Positions 15,773 to 24,750 of a stretch of DNA of 64,000 nt are shown here, piece after piece. Origin of the DNA: Streptomyces globosus (GTDB taxonomy: Bacteria > Actinomycetota > Actinomycetes > Streptomycetales > Streptomycetaceae); NCBI RefSeq assembly GCF_003325375.1, contig NZ_CP030862.1, positions 6,019,501 through 6,083,500 on the forward strand, read 5' to 3'. Every line of letters starts with the position of its first letter. Position 1 is the first letter of the stretch. Position numbers and translations under genes: made by a program. The notes under the pieces were generated by a model. That model worked only from the letters and a program-made list of their open reading frames with translations, did no database searches and was not told the DNA's origin.

Positions 15773-16747
15773 TCACCCGCTGCCGGGCGCCCCTGTGAGC
15801 GCTGCGGCGGGCAGCCAGCTGCCGGGGGGCACCTCCAGCCAGCCGCGTTCGGCGGCGAGGCCGCGGGCGGCGCGGCGCAGCGCGTCGAGGCCCGGGTGGG
15901 CGAAGCCCTTGCGCCACACCATCGACAGGGGGGACAGGGGCAGCGGTTCGGCCAGCGGGCGCTTGGTGCAGGCGGGCAGGTCGGTGAAGTCGACGGTGAC
16001 GAGGACCGGGGTGCGGGTCTTGGCCATCACCCGGCGGAACTCCTCCTTGCCGATGGCGACCGGGGCGGGCGGGGCGAGGGCGATGCCGCGGCCGGCGAAG
16101 AGCTCGCGGGCCAGCCGGGTCCACTCCAGGGTGCGCGGGTTGCCGGCGCCCGCGTACACGTGCTCCCCGGCGAGCGCGCCGACCGGCAGGGGGGCGCCGG
16201 GCCGGCCGGCCAGCGGGTGCCCGTCGGGCAGGAGCGCGGCGAGCGGCTCGTAGCGTACGGGCATGTGGTCGAGGCGGCTGCGCAGTGCGGGCTCCAGGCC
16301 GTGGACGTAGCCGAACGCCACGTCCAGCCGGCCTGCGGCGACCTCGGCGGCCGCGTGCGTGAGGCCGCTCTCGAAGCGGGCCATCAGCTCGCAGTCCGGG
16401 GCGAGTTCGCGGGCCCGGTCCAGCACGGTGCGGGCGCTGCTGGGGCCGTCGGTGTTGACGTCGACGAGGAGCGGGCGGGGGCCGGTGAACGCGGCGGCGA
16501 GCTCCTCGTGGGCGGCGAGCACCCGCCGGGCCAGCGGAAGCAGCCGCTCGCCGTCGGCGGTCAGCTCCACGGCGCGGGTGGTGCGGGTGAACAGGGCGGT
16601 GCCGAGGCCCTGTTCGAGGCGGCGCACGTCGCGGCTGAGGGCCTGCTGGGCGGTGTAGAGGCGGGCGGCGGCGCGCGTGAAGTGCAGCTCCTCGGCGACC
16701 GCGAGGAAGCCGCGCAGCAGCCGGGGGTCGACGTCACGGGGATTCAC
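15773..16747 (-). CDS. LysR family transcriptional regulator
   Basis: 324 residues. N-terminal winged helix-turn-helix (LLRGFLAVAEELHFTRAAARLYTAQQALSRDVRRLEQGLGTALFTRTTRAVELTADGERLLPLARRVL) then a two-lobe effector-binding domain (from about residue 90). It starts 84 bp from and divergent to the MFS gene at 16832, the usual LysR arrangement, so the transporter is its likely target; the ligand is unknown. The 84-bp gap holds GACTAACAACAGG but no clear T-N11-A palindrome. Confidence 0.93.
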   Translation of the reverse strand: MNPRDVDPRLLRGFLAVAEELHFTRAAARLYTAQQALSRDVRRLEQGLGTALFTRTTRAVELTADGERLLPLARRVLAAHEELAAAFTGPRPLLVDVNTDGPSSARTVLDRARELAPDCELMARFESGLTHAAAEVAAGRLDVAFGYVHGLEPALRSRLDHMPVRYEPLAALLPDGHPLAGRPGAPLPVGALAGEHVYAGAGNPRTLEWTRLARELFAGRGIALAPPAPVAIGKEEFRRVMAKTRTPVLVTVDFTDLPACTKRPLAEPLPLSPLSMVWRKGFAHPGLDALRRAARGLAAERGWLEVPPGSWLPAAALTGAPGSG

Positions 16748-16831
16748 GCGCCGAGACTAACAACAGGAAGCGGTGAGTGGGCGGGGAAGAGGTGTTGGAC
16801 CGGACGGCCCGCCGCCGCGGAACCTGGGTGC

Positions 16832-18202
16832 ATGCCGCACACGACCACCGCCCCCGACCGCGCCCTGCCCCCTTCCCCCCGCCTGCCCTCCCCCGGGCGG
16901 ACGCCCTCCCCCGCGCCCTTCCGCCCGGCCCGCGCCCACGGCCCCGCCGCGGCGGACGCCCCGCGCCTCGCCGTCACCGGCTCGACACTGGTCATCGCCC
17001 GCGCCCCGGGCCCCGCCCGGCGCCGCAAGGCCCCCGGCCCGTACGGGCGGCTGTTCGCCCTCCCCGGCACCCGCGCCTTCACGGCCGGGAACCTGCTGGC
17101 CAGGCTGCCGATGGGGATGTTCGCGGTGAGCGCGATCATGATGATCGCCGGGCAGCGCGGCTCGTACGCCCTGGCCGGCGCGGTCACCGCGACGGGCCTC
17201 GGGGCGACGGCCCTGGTGGCGCCGTGGACCGCGCGCCTCGTCGACCGGTACGGGCAGGCCCGGATCGCCGTCCCGGCGACGCTGGTCGCGGTGGCCGGCT
17301 CCCTCGCGCTCGTCGCGTGCGTCCGCACCGGGGCCCCGGCGTGGACGCTGTTCGCGAGCTACGCGGCCACCGCGACGACCCCGAACATCGGCGGCATGTC
17401 GCGGGCCCGCTGGACCCACCTGCTGAAGGACTCCCCGGCCGCGCACCACACCGCGATGTCCTTCGAGCAGGCCGCCGACGAACTGTGCTTCATGCTGGGC
17501 CCGGTCGTGGCGGCGCTCCTGTGCTCGGCGGTCTTCCCCGAGGCGGGCACCCTGGCCGGCGCCGTACTCCTCCTCGCCGGGATGCTGCTGTTCACCGCGC
17601 AGCGCTCGACCGAACCGCCCGCCTCGCCCGCCCTCCGCGCGCCCGTCCCGCTCCGCGCGCTCCGCCCCCTGCTGCTGCTGTTCCTCCCGCTGGGCGCGGT
17701 GTTCGGTGCGATGGAGGTGGCCTCCCTCGCCTACCTCGACGGGCACGGCCTGGGCGCGGCCGCCGGCCCGGTCCTGGCCCTGCAGGCGGCCGGCTCCTGC
17801 GCGGCGGGCCTGCTGTACGGCACGCGCAGGCCGCTGGACCTGCGGCTGTGCCTGGCGGCGACGGCCGCGGCGATGGCCCTGCCCTGGGCGGCCGCCGCCG
17901 CGGACTCGGTGGCCCTGACCGGCTGCGCCCTGCTCCTGGCGGGCATGTCCACGGCCCCGACGATGGTCACGGCGATGTCCCGCGTCCACGCGTCCGTCCC
18001 GCCGGAGCGCCTGAACGAGGGCATGACCCTCGCGGTCACGGCCACCCTGGCGGGCATCGCAGCGGGCTCCGCGACGGCGGGCGCCCTGGTCGACCGCTTC
18101 GGCACGACCCTCCCCTACGCCCTCCCGGCAGCCGCCGCCACCACGGCCCTCCTCCTGTCCGCCACGGCCCTCCGCCACCGAGCGGCTTTGCCGGTACCGT
18201 AA
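16832..18202 (+). CDS. MFS transporter
   Basis: 456 residues from ATG 16832. An unusually long Pro/Arg/Ala-rich cytoplasmic N-terminus (about 80 residues) precedes 12 predicted membrane helices, starting GNLLARLPMGMFAVSAIMMIAG. VDRYGQAR between helices 2 and 3 is the MFS loop motif, and VDRFGTTLPY near the end its repeat. Belongs to the small-molecule exporter group; substrate unknown. Divergent from the LysR regulator. Its last codons overlap the first GGTACC of the yefM operator region. Confidence 0.9.
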   Translation: MPHTTTAPDRALPPSPRLPSPGRTPSPAPFRPARAHGPAAADAPRLAVTGSTLVIARAPGPARRRKAPGPYGRLFALPGTRAFTAGNLLARLPMGMFAVSAIMMIAGQRGSYALAGAVTATGLGATALVAPWTARLVDRYGQARIAVPATLVAVAGSLALVACVRTGAPAWTLFASYAATATTPNIGGMSRARWTHLLKDSPAAHHTAMSFEQAADELCFMLGPVVAALLCSAVFPEAGTLAGAVLLLAGMLLFTAQRSTEPPASPALRAPVPLRALRPLLLLFLPLGAVFGAMEVASLAYLDGHGLGAAAGPVLALQAAGSCAAGLLYGTRRPLDLRLCLAATAAAMALPWAAAAADSVALTGCALLLAGMSTAPTMVTAMSRVHASVPPERLNEGMTLAVTATLAGIAAGSATAGALVDRFGTTLPYALPAAAATTALLLSATALRHRAALPVP

Positions 18203-18235
18203 GCGGGTACCAGACTGGTACCTCTTTGTCGTACC
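18193..18235 (+). promoter_or_regulatory. Palindromic operator of yefM-yoeB
   Basis: GGTACCAG-A-CTGGTACC (18206-18222) is a perfect 17-bp inverted repeat. Further half-sites are GGTACC at 18193-18198 and CGTACCAG at 18230-18237. It lies just upstream of the yefM ribosome site (AGGAGGT, 18243-18249). YefM/YoeB complexes bind such repeats to repress their own operon, so this is the expected autoregulatory site. Confidence 0.7.
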
Positions 18236-18256
18236 AGTCCACAGGAGGTGCGCCCC

Positions 18257-18529
18257 GTGCCTATCAGTGCGAGCGAAGCCCGCAAGACCCTGTTCCCCCT
18301 CATCGAGCGCGTCAACAACGACCACACGCCCGTCCGGATCAGCTCCAAGAGCGGGGACGCGGTCCTGATGTCCGCGGACGACTACGACGCCTGGCAGGAA
18401 ACGGTGTACCTCCTGCGCTCGCCGGCGAATGCCCGGCGACTCATGGAGGCCGTGGAACGGGACCGGGCCGGTACGGCCACCGTCGCCAAGAGCATGGAAG
18501 AGCTTCAGGCGCTGGCCGGTGAGGAGTGA
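18257..18529 (+). CDS. yefM: YefM family antitoxin (Phd/YefM)
   Basis: 90 residues from GTG 18257, 7 nt after AGGAGGT; the in-frame GTG at 18248 overlaps that ribosome site and is rejected. N-terminal Phd/YefM DNA-binding fold (PISASEARKTLFPLIERVNNDHTPVRISSKSGDAVLMSADDYDAWQETVYLL), then an acidic, flexible C-terminal toxin-neutralising tail (RRLMEAVERDRAGTATVAKSMEELQALAGEE). Neutralises YoeB and represses the operon with it. Stop overlaps the toxin start in GTGA. Confidence 0.95.
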   Translation: MPISASEARKTLFPLIERVNNDHTPVRISSKSGDAVLMSADDYDAWQETVYLLRSPANARRLMEAVERDRAGTATVAKSMEELQALAGEE

Positions 18530-18789
18530 GGAGTATCCACTTCGACCCGGCAGCCTGGGAGGACTTCCTCTTCTGGCTGGGGGCGGACCGGAAGATGGCG
18601 AAGCGCATCACCCGCCTGATCGGCGAAATCCAGCGGTCTCCCTTCACGGGGATCGGGAAGCCCGAACCGCTCAAGGGCGACCTGACCGGCTATTGGTCCC
18701 GCAGGATCGACGACGAGCACCGCCTCGCCTACCGGGCCGACGACAAGGAAGTGAAGATCCTCAAGGCCCGGTACCGCTACTCCGACTGA
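18526..18789 (+). CDS. yoeB: YoeB family mRNA interferase toxin
   Basis: 87 residues from GTG 18526. RelE-fold ribosome-dependent mRNase. Visible active-site features: WEDFLFWLGADRKMAKRITRLIGEI (N-terminal helices), GKPEPLKGDLTGYWSRRIDDEHRLAYR with the catalytic Glu and Arg, and the C-terminal ILKARYRYSD with the His-like position replaced by Arg-Tyr as in many YoeB proteins. Cleaves mRNA in the ribosomal A site when released from YefM. Fully coupled to yefM by a 4-nt overlap. It lies 180 bp from the tmRNA gene, which rescues the ribosomes such toxins stall. Confidence 0.95.
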   Translation: MRSIHFDPAAWEDFLFWLGADRKMAKRITRLIGEIQRSPFTGIGKPEPLKGDLTGYWSRRIDDEHRLAYRADDKEVKILKARYRYSD

Positions 18790-18907
18790 CCCTGGTCCGA
18801 CAGAACGCGGGACAGCACACCGAACGCCGCACCCGCGCACCTGACGCGCCACCGCGCCCCTCGCACTCCCCGAAGGCTGGTGCTCCCGTCGTGCTCCCAC
18901 ATGACGA

Positions 18908-18950
18908 AGACCCCTCGACCTCGCGAAAGTTTTCGCAGGTCAAGGGGCCT
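18908..18950 (-). terminator. Terminator of tmRNA
   Basis: On the minus strand CCCCTTGACCT then GCGAAA-AC-TTTCGC then GAGGTCGAGGGG forms one long hairpin (18911-18947) about 20 nt past the mature 3' end of tmRNA. Confidence 0.8.
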
Positions 18951-18968
18951 TCGCCCACATGGGATGAG

Positions 18969-19355
18969 TGGAGATGGCGGGAATCGAACCCGCGTCCAAC
19001 GGTGCAGAAGGAGGGCTTCTCCGAGCGCAGTCCGCTGCGCTTTTCTCGGCCCCGGAGATCACGCGGACAAGTCTCCGACGGGCTCAGTCACTGTTTGATT
19101 TCCCTCCAACCCCCGTGACCGGGGCTAGAGGTTTAGATCCCTAGTCGACGCCAGGATCCGGACCGGGACCACTTCCGGGCTGACGCTCCTCACAGAGGCT
19201 TCAGCTCACTGCTATCAGGCAGCGAGGGCGAAGCGGGAGTTATCGCTCTTGGAGTTGGCGATTATTTTTTTGCGACATGTGGTTAGCGAGATCATTGCCG
19301 CTTCCTCGGCTCGCTTCCCCTACATCGACATCCGCTGTCGAAACCGATCATCCCC
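18969..19355 (-). ncRNA. ssrA: Transfer-messenger RNA (tmRNA)
   Basis: The 5' end GGGGAUGAUCGGUUUCGACAG (from 19355) and the 3' end with T-arm GGTTCGATTCCCGCC and acceptor strand CATCTCC-A (18969) form the tRNA-like domain; 7 bp pair with one G-U. CCA is not encoded (CTC follows), so it is added later. The tag frame begins at GCC after AAAAAAATAATC near 19259 and reads ANSKSDNSRFALAA then TGA TAG, ending in the expected protease signal. Charged with Ala, it enters stalled ribosomes with SmpB, releases them and tags the peptide for ClpXP. About 387 nt, normal size. SmpB is encoded just upstream on the same strand. Confidence 0.97.
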
Positions 19356-19372
19356 ATGTTGATTTTTCAAGG

Positions 19373-19402
19373 TGCGCCCTCCCCGCGGGGTGGGTGCGCA
19401 GC
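19373..19402 (-). terminator. Hairpin between smpB and ssrA
   Basis: TGCGCCCTCCCC and GGGGTGGGTGCGCA face each other around GC, giving an imperfect stem with bulges. It lies 38-67 nt past the smpB stop and could end smpB transcripts, with tmRNA then starting from its own promoter in the AT-rich TTGAAAAATCAACAT just before 19355. Confidence 0.45.
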
Positions 19403-19439
19403 CCATGGTACGCGAAGCGGGCCGCCGCGTGCCAGGTGA

Positions 19440-19925
19440 TTAACGCTCGCCGCGCTGGCGCCGCCGGGCGGCCGCGATCGCACGGTTCGTCTCCCGCGTG
19501 TCCTGCTTCTCGCGCAGCGCCTGCCGCTTGTCGTACTCCTTCTTGCCCTTGGCCAGCGCGATCTCGACCTTGGCCCGGCCGTCCTTGAAGTACAGCGCCA
19601 GCGGCACCAGGGTGTGGCCGCTCTCCTGCGCCTTCGACTCCAGCTTGTCGATCTCCTCCCGGTGCAGCAGCAGCTTCCGCTTGCGCCGGGCGCTGTGGTT
19701 CGTCCACGTGCCCTGGCTGTACTCGGGCACGTGCACGTTGTACATCCAGGCCTCGCCGCCCTCGACCGACACGAAGCCGTCGACGAGGGAGGCCCGTCCC
19801 TGGCGCAGGGACTTCACCTCGGTGCCGGTGAGCACGATCCCGCACTCGTAGGTGTCGAGGATGGCGTAGTCGTGCCGCGCCTTCTTGTTCTGGGCGATCA
19901 GCTTGCGCCCTTTTTCCTTAGCCAT
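19440..19925 (-). CDS. smpB: SsrA-binding protein SmpB
   Basis: 161 residues from ATG 19925 (MAKEKGRKLIAQNKKARHDYAI). ATG 19937 four codons upstream is possible. Neither has a good ribosome site, suggesting coupling to ctpA, whose stop lies at 19945. Motifs: NKKARHDYAI, GTEVKSLRQGRASLVDGFV, NVHVPEYSQGTWTNHSARRKRKLLLHREEI and LVPLALYFKDGRAKVEIALAKGKKEYDKR. Binds the tRNA-like part of tmRNA and its C-terminal tail senses the empty mRNA channel. Confidence 0.97.
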   Translation of the reverse strand: MAKEKGRKLIAQNKKARHDYAILDTYECGIVLTGTEVKSLRQGRASLVDGFVSVEGGEAWMYNVHVPEYSQGTWTNHSARRKRKLLLHREEIDKLESKAQESGHTLVPLALYFKDGRAKVEIALAKGKKEYDKRQALREKQDTRETNRAIAAARRRQRGER

Positions 19926-19944
19926 AGTGCTGGTCATTTTTGCA

Positions 19945-21153
19945 CTACGGGCCCACCCCGAGGCCACCCAATACCGTGCGGGCCCGCTCCTCGGCCCGGT
20001 CCCGGGCGGGCAGGTCGGGGGTGACGCCGGTGCCGTCGAGGCTGCGGCCGCCCGGGGTGCGGTACGTGCCCACCGTCAGCTCGGCCACCGAGCCGTCGGG
20101 GAGCTGCGTCGGCATCTGCACGGACCCCTTGCCGAAGGTGCGGGTGCCGACGGCGACGGCCCGGCCGCGGTCCTGCAGGGCGCCGGCGACGAGCTCGGCG
20201 GCGCTCATGGTCCCGGCGTCGACGAGGGCGACGAGCGGCCGGGCGGTGTCGCCGCCGCGGTCGGCGTAGAGGGCGCGCTCCTCGCCGCGGACGTCGTACG
20301 TGGCGACGAGCCCGCCGTCGAGGAAGGCGGAGGCGGCGGCGACGGCCTCGGTGACCAGCCCGCCTGGGTTGCCGCGCAGGTCGAGCATGACACCGCCGCC
20401 GGGCGGGGCGGCCCGTACGGCGTCGCGGACGCGGGCGCCGGAGCCGCGGGTGAAGGCGGTGACCTTGATGACGGTGACCCCGCCGGGCAGCGCGCGGACG
20501 GTGACGGGCTCGGCCCGCAGCTGCTCGCGGTGCACGGTGCGGGAGGCCTCGGTGCCGTCGCGGGCGGTGCGCAGGGCGACGGGGGTGCCGGCCTCGCCGC
20601 GCAGCAGGGCGACGACCTCGGCGGTCTTCAGGCCGGTGACGGGCCGGTCGTCGACGGCGACGAGGCGGTCCCCGGCGGTGATGCCGGCGCGGGCGGCGGG
20701 CCCGCCGGGCTGGACGCGGGCGATCCCGATGGCGCCGTCGGCGCCGCGTTCGGGCCAGAGGCCGACGCCGGTCCAGCGGCCGTCGAGGCCGTCGGCGAAG
20801 TCCTGGAACTCGCCGCGGTCGTAGACGACGCCCCAGCGGTCGCCGCTGCGGCTGACGACCTCCTGGGCGGCCTTCTTGCCGGACTTGCCCTCGGCGACGG
20901 CTTCTGCGGCGGCGCGGGCGACGGCCTCCCGGTCGGCGGTTCCGGGGGCGGGGGCGCCGCCGCCGGGGGCGGGCCCGGCCTCTCCGGGCGGCGCCGCGGC
21001 GGCCGTTAAGCCGCTGCCGGGGCCGGCGGCGCCGGCCCCGTCCCAGCAGCCCATGGCGGCTGCGGCGGTGACGACGCCGGCGAAGGCGAACGTGAGGACG
21101 GCCCCGCGACGCAGGTCGCGGGGCCGCGGACAGAAGCTGGGCAGACCCTGCAT
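19945..21153 (-). CDS. S41 family C-terminal processing protease (CtpA-like)
   Basis: 402 residues from ATG 21153. An N-terminal membrane anchor or lipid-free signal (GAVLTFAFAGVVTAAAAMGC), then an Ala/Pro linker, a PDZ domain (about 150-215, GIARVQPGGPAARAGITAGDRLVAVDDRPV), and the S41 protease core with catalytic Ser in DAGTMSAAELVAGAL and Lys in RTFGKGSVQ. It cleaves envelope proteins outside the membrane. It sits between smpB and ftsX; the ftsEX-ctp neighbourhood is conserved and suggests work with FtsEX on the cell wall. Codon 49 (21007-21009) is TTA, so full expression should need the bldA tRNA. Confidence 0.93.
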   Translation of the reverse strand: MQGLPSFCPRPRDLRRGAVLTFAFAGVVTAAAAMGCWDGAGAAGPGSGLTAAAAPPGEAGPAPGGGAPAPGTADREAVARAAAEAVAEGKSGKKAAQEVVSRSGDRWGVVYDRGEFQDFADGLDGRWTGVGLWPERGADGAIGIARVQPGGPAARAGITAGDRLVAVDDRPVTGLKTAEVVALLRGEAGTPVALRTARDGTEASRTVHREQLRAEPVTVRALPGGVTVIKVTAFTRGSGARVRDAVRAAPPGGGVMLDLRGNPGGLVTEAVAAASAFLDGGLVATYDVRGEERALYADRGGDTARPLVALVDAGTMSAAELVAGALQDRGRAVAVGTRTFGKGSVQMPTQLPDGSVAELTVGTYRTPGGRSLDGTGVTPDLPARDRAEERARTVLGGLGVGP

Positions 21154-21220
21154 GCGCCCGAGTCTAGGACAAGGCCCCTTCCGCCACGGCGGGTTGGACC
21201 CGGCTCACAGGGGGCGCTCG

Positions 21221-22153
21221 TCACACCCTGAGGTACTTGCGCAGGGCGAGGAACGCCGCAAGTGAGGGCATCAGCACGCCGATTGCCAGCACCAGCGGCA
21301 GCTTGGTCAGGACCTCGTCCCAGCCGATGAAGTTGATCAGCTCCATCTTGGTGCGGAGCGAGGCGCCGTGGTCGATGACGAAGTACTGGCCCGCGCCGAG
21401 CATTACGCAGGCGAACACGGCGCCGATCAGGCCGGCGAACGCGGCCTCCATGATGAACGGCACCTGGATGTAGAAGCTGGAGGCGCCGACCAGCCGCATG
21501 ATCCCGGTCTCGCGGCGCCGGCTGAAGGCGGACACCCGCACCGTGTTGACGATCAGCAGCAGCGCCACGACCAGCATGATCAGCATGATGCCGAGGGCGG
21601 CCCAGTTGAGGTAGCCGAGCATCTGGAAGAGGTTGTCCAGCTCGGTGTGCTGGTCGGCCACCGACTGGACGCCGTCGCGGCCCGCGAAGGCCGTCGTGAT
21701 GACCTTGTACTTCTCCGGTTTCGTGAGCTTCACGCGGAAGGAGTCGGGCATCTGGTCGGGCGTGATCACCGAGGCGAGCGCCGTGTGCCCGAAGCGCTCC
21801 TTGTAGTGCTTGTAGGCCTCGTCGGAGGACTCGTAGTGGACGGTCTGGACGAGCTCCATCTTCTCCAGGTCGGTCTGGATCTGCTGTTTCTGCTCGGGTG
21901 TCGCCGCGCCCTTGGCGCAGGCCCGGCTGCCGAGCTCGCTGCTGTCCTCGGCGTCGCTCTTGTTGCAGAGGTAGATGGAGACGTTGACCTTGTCGTACCA
22001 GTAGCCCTTCATCTTGCTCACCTGGTCGCGCATGAGCAGGGAGCCGCCGAACAGGGCGAGGGAGAGGGCCACGGAGATGACGACCGCGAAGGTCATGGTC
22101 AGGTTGCGGCGGAGACCGACCCCGATCTCCGACATGACGAACTGGGCGCGCAT
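21221..22153 (-). CDS. ftsX: Cell division protein FtsX
   Basis: 310 residues. Four membrane segments: one near residues 20-45 (MTFAVVISVALSLALFGGSLL), three in the C-terminal half. The extracytoplasmic loop (about 48-180) carries two Cys (YLCNKSD and SRACAKG) that could form a disulphide. The FtsX core is SRRRETGIMRLVGASSFYIQVPF. Together with FtsE it is an ABC-type complex which does not transport but activates peptidoglycan hydrolases through the loop. 19 bp follow ftsE, same transcript. Confidence 0.96.
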   Translation of the reverse strand: MRAQFVMSEIGVGLRRNLTMTFAVVISVALSLALFGGSLLMRDQVSKMKGYWYDKVNVSIYLCNKSDAEDSSELGSRACAKGAATPEQKQQIQTDLEKMELVQTVHYESSDEAYKHYKERFGHTALASVITPDQMPDSFRVKLTKPEKYKVITTAFAGRDGVQSVADQHTELDNLFQMLGYLNWAALGIMLIMLVVALLLIVNTVRVSAFSRRRETGIMRLVGASSFYIQVPFIMEAAFAGLIGAVFACVMLGAGQYFVIDHGASLRTKMELINFIGWDEVLTKLPLVLAIGVLMPSLAAFLALRKYLRV

Positions 22154-22172
22154 GACGTCTGGGTGGGCCCTT

Positions 22173-22862
22173 TCAGTGCTGGTAGCCGTAGACGCCGCGC
22201 GACTGGTCGCGGACGAGGCGGCCCTGTTCGAGTTCGATGACGCGCTTGCGCATCTGGTCGACGATCTGCTGGTCGTGCGTGGCCATGATCACGGTGGTGC
22301 CGGTGCGGTTGATGCGGTCCAGCAGCTTCATGATGCCGACGGACGTCTGCGGGTCGAGGTTGCCGGTGGGCTCGTCAGCGATGAGCAGGGCGGGGCGGTT
22401 GACGAAGGCGCGGGCGATCGCGACGCGCTGCTGCTCGCCGCCGGAGAGCTCGCCCGGCATGCGGTCCTCCTTGCCGCCGAGGCCGACGAGCTCCAGCACC
22501 TGCGGGACGGCCTTGCGGATCTCGCCGCGGGGTTTGCCGATGACCTCCTGCGCGAAGGCGACGTTCTGCGCCACCGTCTTGTTGGGCAGGAGCCGGAAGT
22601 CCTGGAAGACGGTCCCCAGCTGGCGCCGCATCTGCGGGACCTTCCAGTTGGAGAGCTTGCCGAGGTCCTTGCCGAGGACGTGGACCTGTCCGTGGGTGGC
22701 CCGCTCCTCCCGCAGGACGAGGCGCAGGAAGGTGGACTTGCCGGAGCCGGAGGAGCCGACCAGGAAGACGAACTCGCCCTTCGCGATCTCCAGGGAGACA
22801 TCTCTGAGTGCGGGGCGGTTCTGCTTCGGGTAGGACTTGGAGACGTTGTCGAATCGGATCAC
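22173..22862 (-). CDS. ftsE: Cell division ATP-binding protein FtsE
   Basis: 229 residues from GTG 22862. Complete ABC ATPase: Walker A GSSGSGKS at 36-43, Q loop VFQDFRLLP, signature LSGGEQQRVAIARA, Walker B LLIADEPTGNLD, switch His in MATHDQQI. It drives conformational change in FtsX. Promoter is in the 220-bp gap divergent from the zinc-ribbon gene. Confidence 0.97.
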   Translation of the reverse strand: MIRFDNVSKSYPKQNRPALRDVSLEIAKGEFVFLVGSSGSGKSTFLRLVLREERATHGQVHVLGKDLGKLSNWKVPQMRRQLGTVFQDFRLLPNKTVAQNVAFAQEVIGKPRGEIRKAVPQVLELVGLGGKEDRMPGELSGGEQQRVAIARAFVNRPALLIADEPTGNLDPQTSVGIMKLLDRINRTGTTVIMATHDQQIVDQMRKRVIELEQGRLVRDQSRGVYGYQH

Positions 22863-23086
22863 GGGTGCACCACGGTCGCCGGGAGTAGGTGTGCGTGACC
22901 ATACGCGAACGGGCCCCGGGTGGGGACCCGGCGCCCACAGTTGCCCGATATGTCCCGCGGGACGGGGGAGGCGGTGCGCGATTGCCCGGACGGGCCGCGC
23001 CGAAAGCCTCCGAAGCTGGCACAGTGGTAGGGGGAACGGACTCGTTCCCGCACGCGTTGTTCAAGGGGACGAGAGGAGGAGAGCGC

Positions 23087-23278
23087 ATGACATATGACCG
23101 GCTCGTGTGCGCGAACTGCGCCGCGCCCGTCAGCCAGGGCCGCTGCCCGGTGTGCCGGGCGAACCGGGAGCGCCTCCAGCAGGAGGGCCCCTTCGCAGGC
23201 CTGAACCCCATGGCGCTCATCGCGCTCCTGGTGGTCCTCGTGGCGGCTCTGGCCCTCGTGGCGCAGCACACCGCGTAG
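23087..23278 (+). CDS. Zinc-ribbon single-pass membrane microprotein
   Basis: 63 residues from ATG 23087, with GAGGAGGAG 5 nt upstream. Two CxxC pairs (VCANCAAPVSQGRCPVCRANRE) make a zinc ribbon, followed by one hydrophobic helix (MALIALLVVLVAALALVAQHTA) to the end. Small tail-anchored type protein, conserved between ftsE and prfB in Streptomyces as far as I recall. Function unknown. It ends before a strong bidirectional terminator. Confidence 0.88.
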   Translation: MTYDRLVCANCAAPVSQGRCPVCRANRERLQQEGPFAGLNPMALIALLVVLVAALALVAQHTA

Positions 23279-23362
23279 GGCCGGCGGGCGCCGGCGGCTC
23301 CGCCGCACGTCCCGATCATGCGTCGCCCCGCCCCCCGCTGGGAGCGGGCGGGAGGAAACGAC

Positions 23363-23399
23363 GGCGGGGCCCGGACACCCTCGGTGTCCGGGCCCCGCC
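23363..23399. terminator. Bidirectional terminator between microprotein and prfB
   Basis: GGCGGGGCCCGGACACC (23363-23379) and its exact complement (23383-23399) give a 17-bp stem with a 3-nt loop, placed between convergent genes. Confidence 0.9.
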
Positions 23400-23453
23400 C
23401 TGCGTTCACGTGCCGCGCGCCCCGCCCGGGGCGCGCGGTCCGGCGGCCGGGGC

Positions 23454-24569
<1,116 letters not shown>

Positions 24570-24648
24570 GGGTCCAGCGTAGCCGGTCCCCGGGCGCCCC
24601 CGTCCGGCCAGTCCGGTTCACCCGTTCTGGTGGACGCCGGTACGGGCG

Positions 24649-24660
24649 TACGCTCACGGT
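24649..24660 (+). promoter_or_regulatory. -10 element of a leaderless transcript
   Basis: TACGCT (24649-24654) is followed by CACGGT and then ATG at 24661. With the normal 6-7 nt between -10 and start, transcription begins at the A of the ATG. The -35 region (TTCTGG near 24625-24630) is weak. Confidence 0.55.
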
Positions 24661-24750
24661 ATGACTCTCCTCCTCGTCAAGCGCCGCCATGTGGACCACA
24701 TGCGTGTCACGACGACGAGCTGTCAGCCGCCGGACCGAACACAAGCCTGA
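24661..24750 (+). CDS. Short leader peptide upstream of the 2OG oxygenase
   Basis: A 29-codon frame from ATG 24661 to TGA 24750. It contains LVKRRHVDHMRVTTTSC, matching the pattern of actinobacterial putative leader peptides (basic run, Arg-His-Val-Asp-x-x-Arg-Val, a Cys near the end). Such peptides occur upstream of sulphur or amino acid genes and in mycobacteria have been linked to Cys-dependent attenuation. It begins at a likely transcription start (leaderless) and ends 133 bp before the oxygenase start. Function here is inference from pattern and position. Confidence 0.6.
   Translation: MTLLLVKRRHVDHMRVTTTSCQPPDRTQA

Noticed and set aside
18248..18256. Upstream GTG start for yefM
   Set aside because: It overlaps the AGGAGGT ribosome site; GTG 18257 is correctly spaced.
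18960..19360. Integrated element at ssrA
   Set aside because: No integrase gene and no duplicated tmRNA 3' segment within the window.
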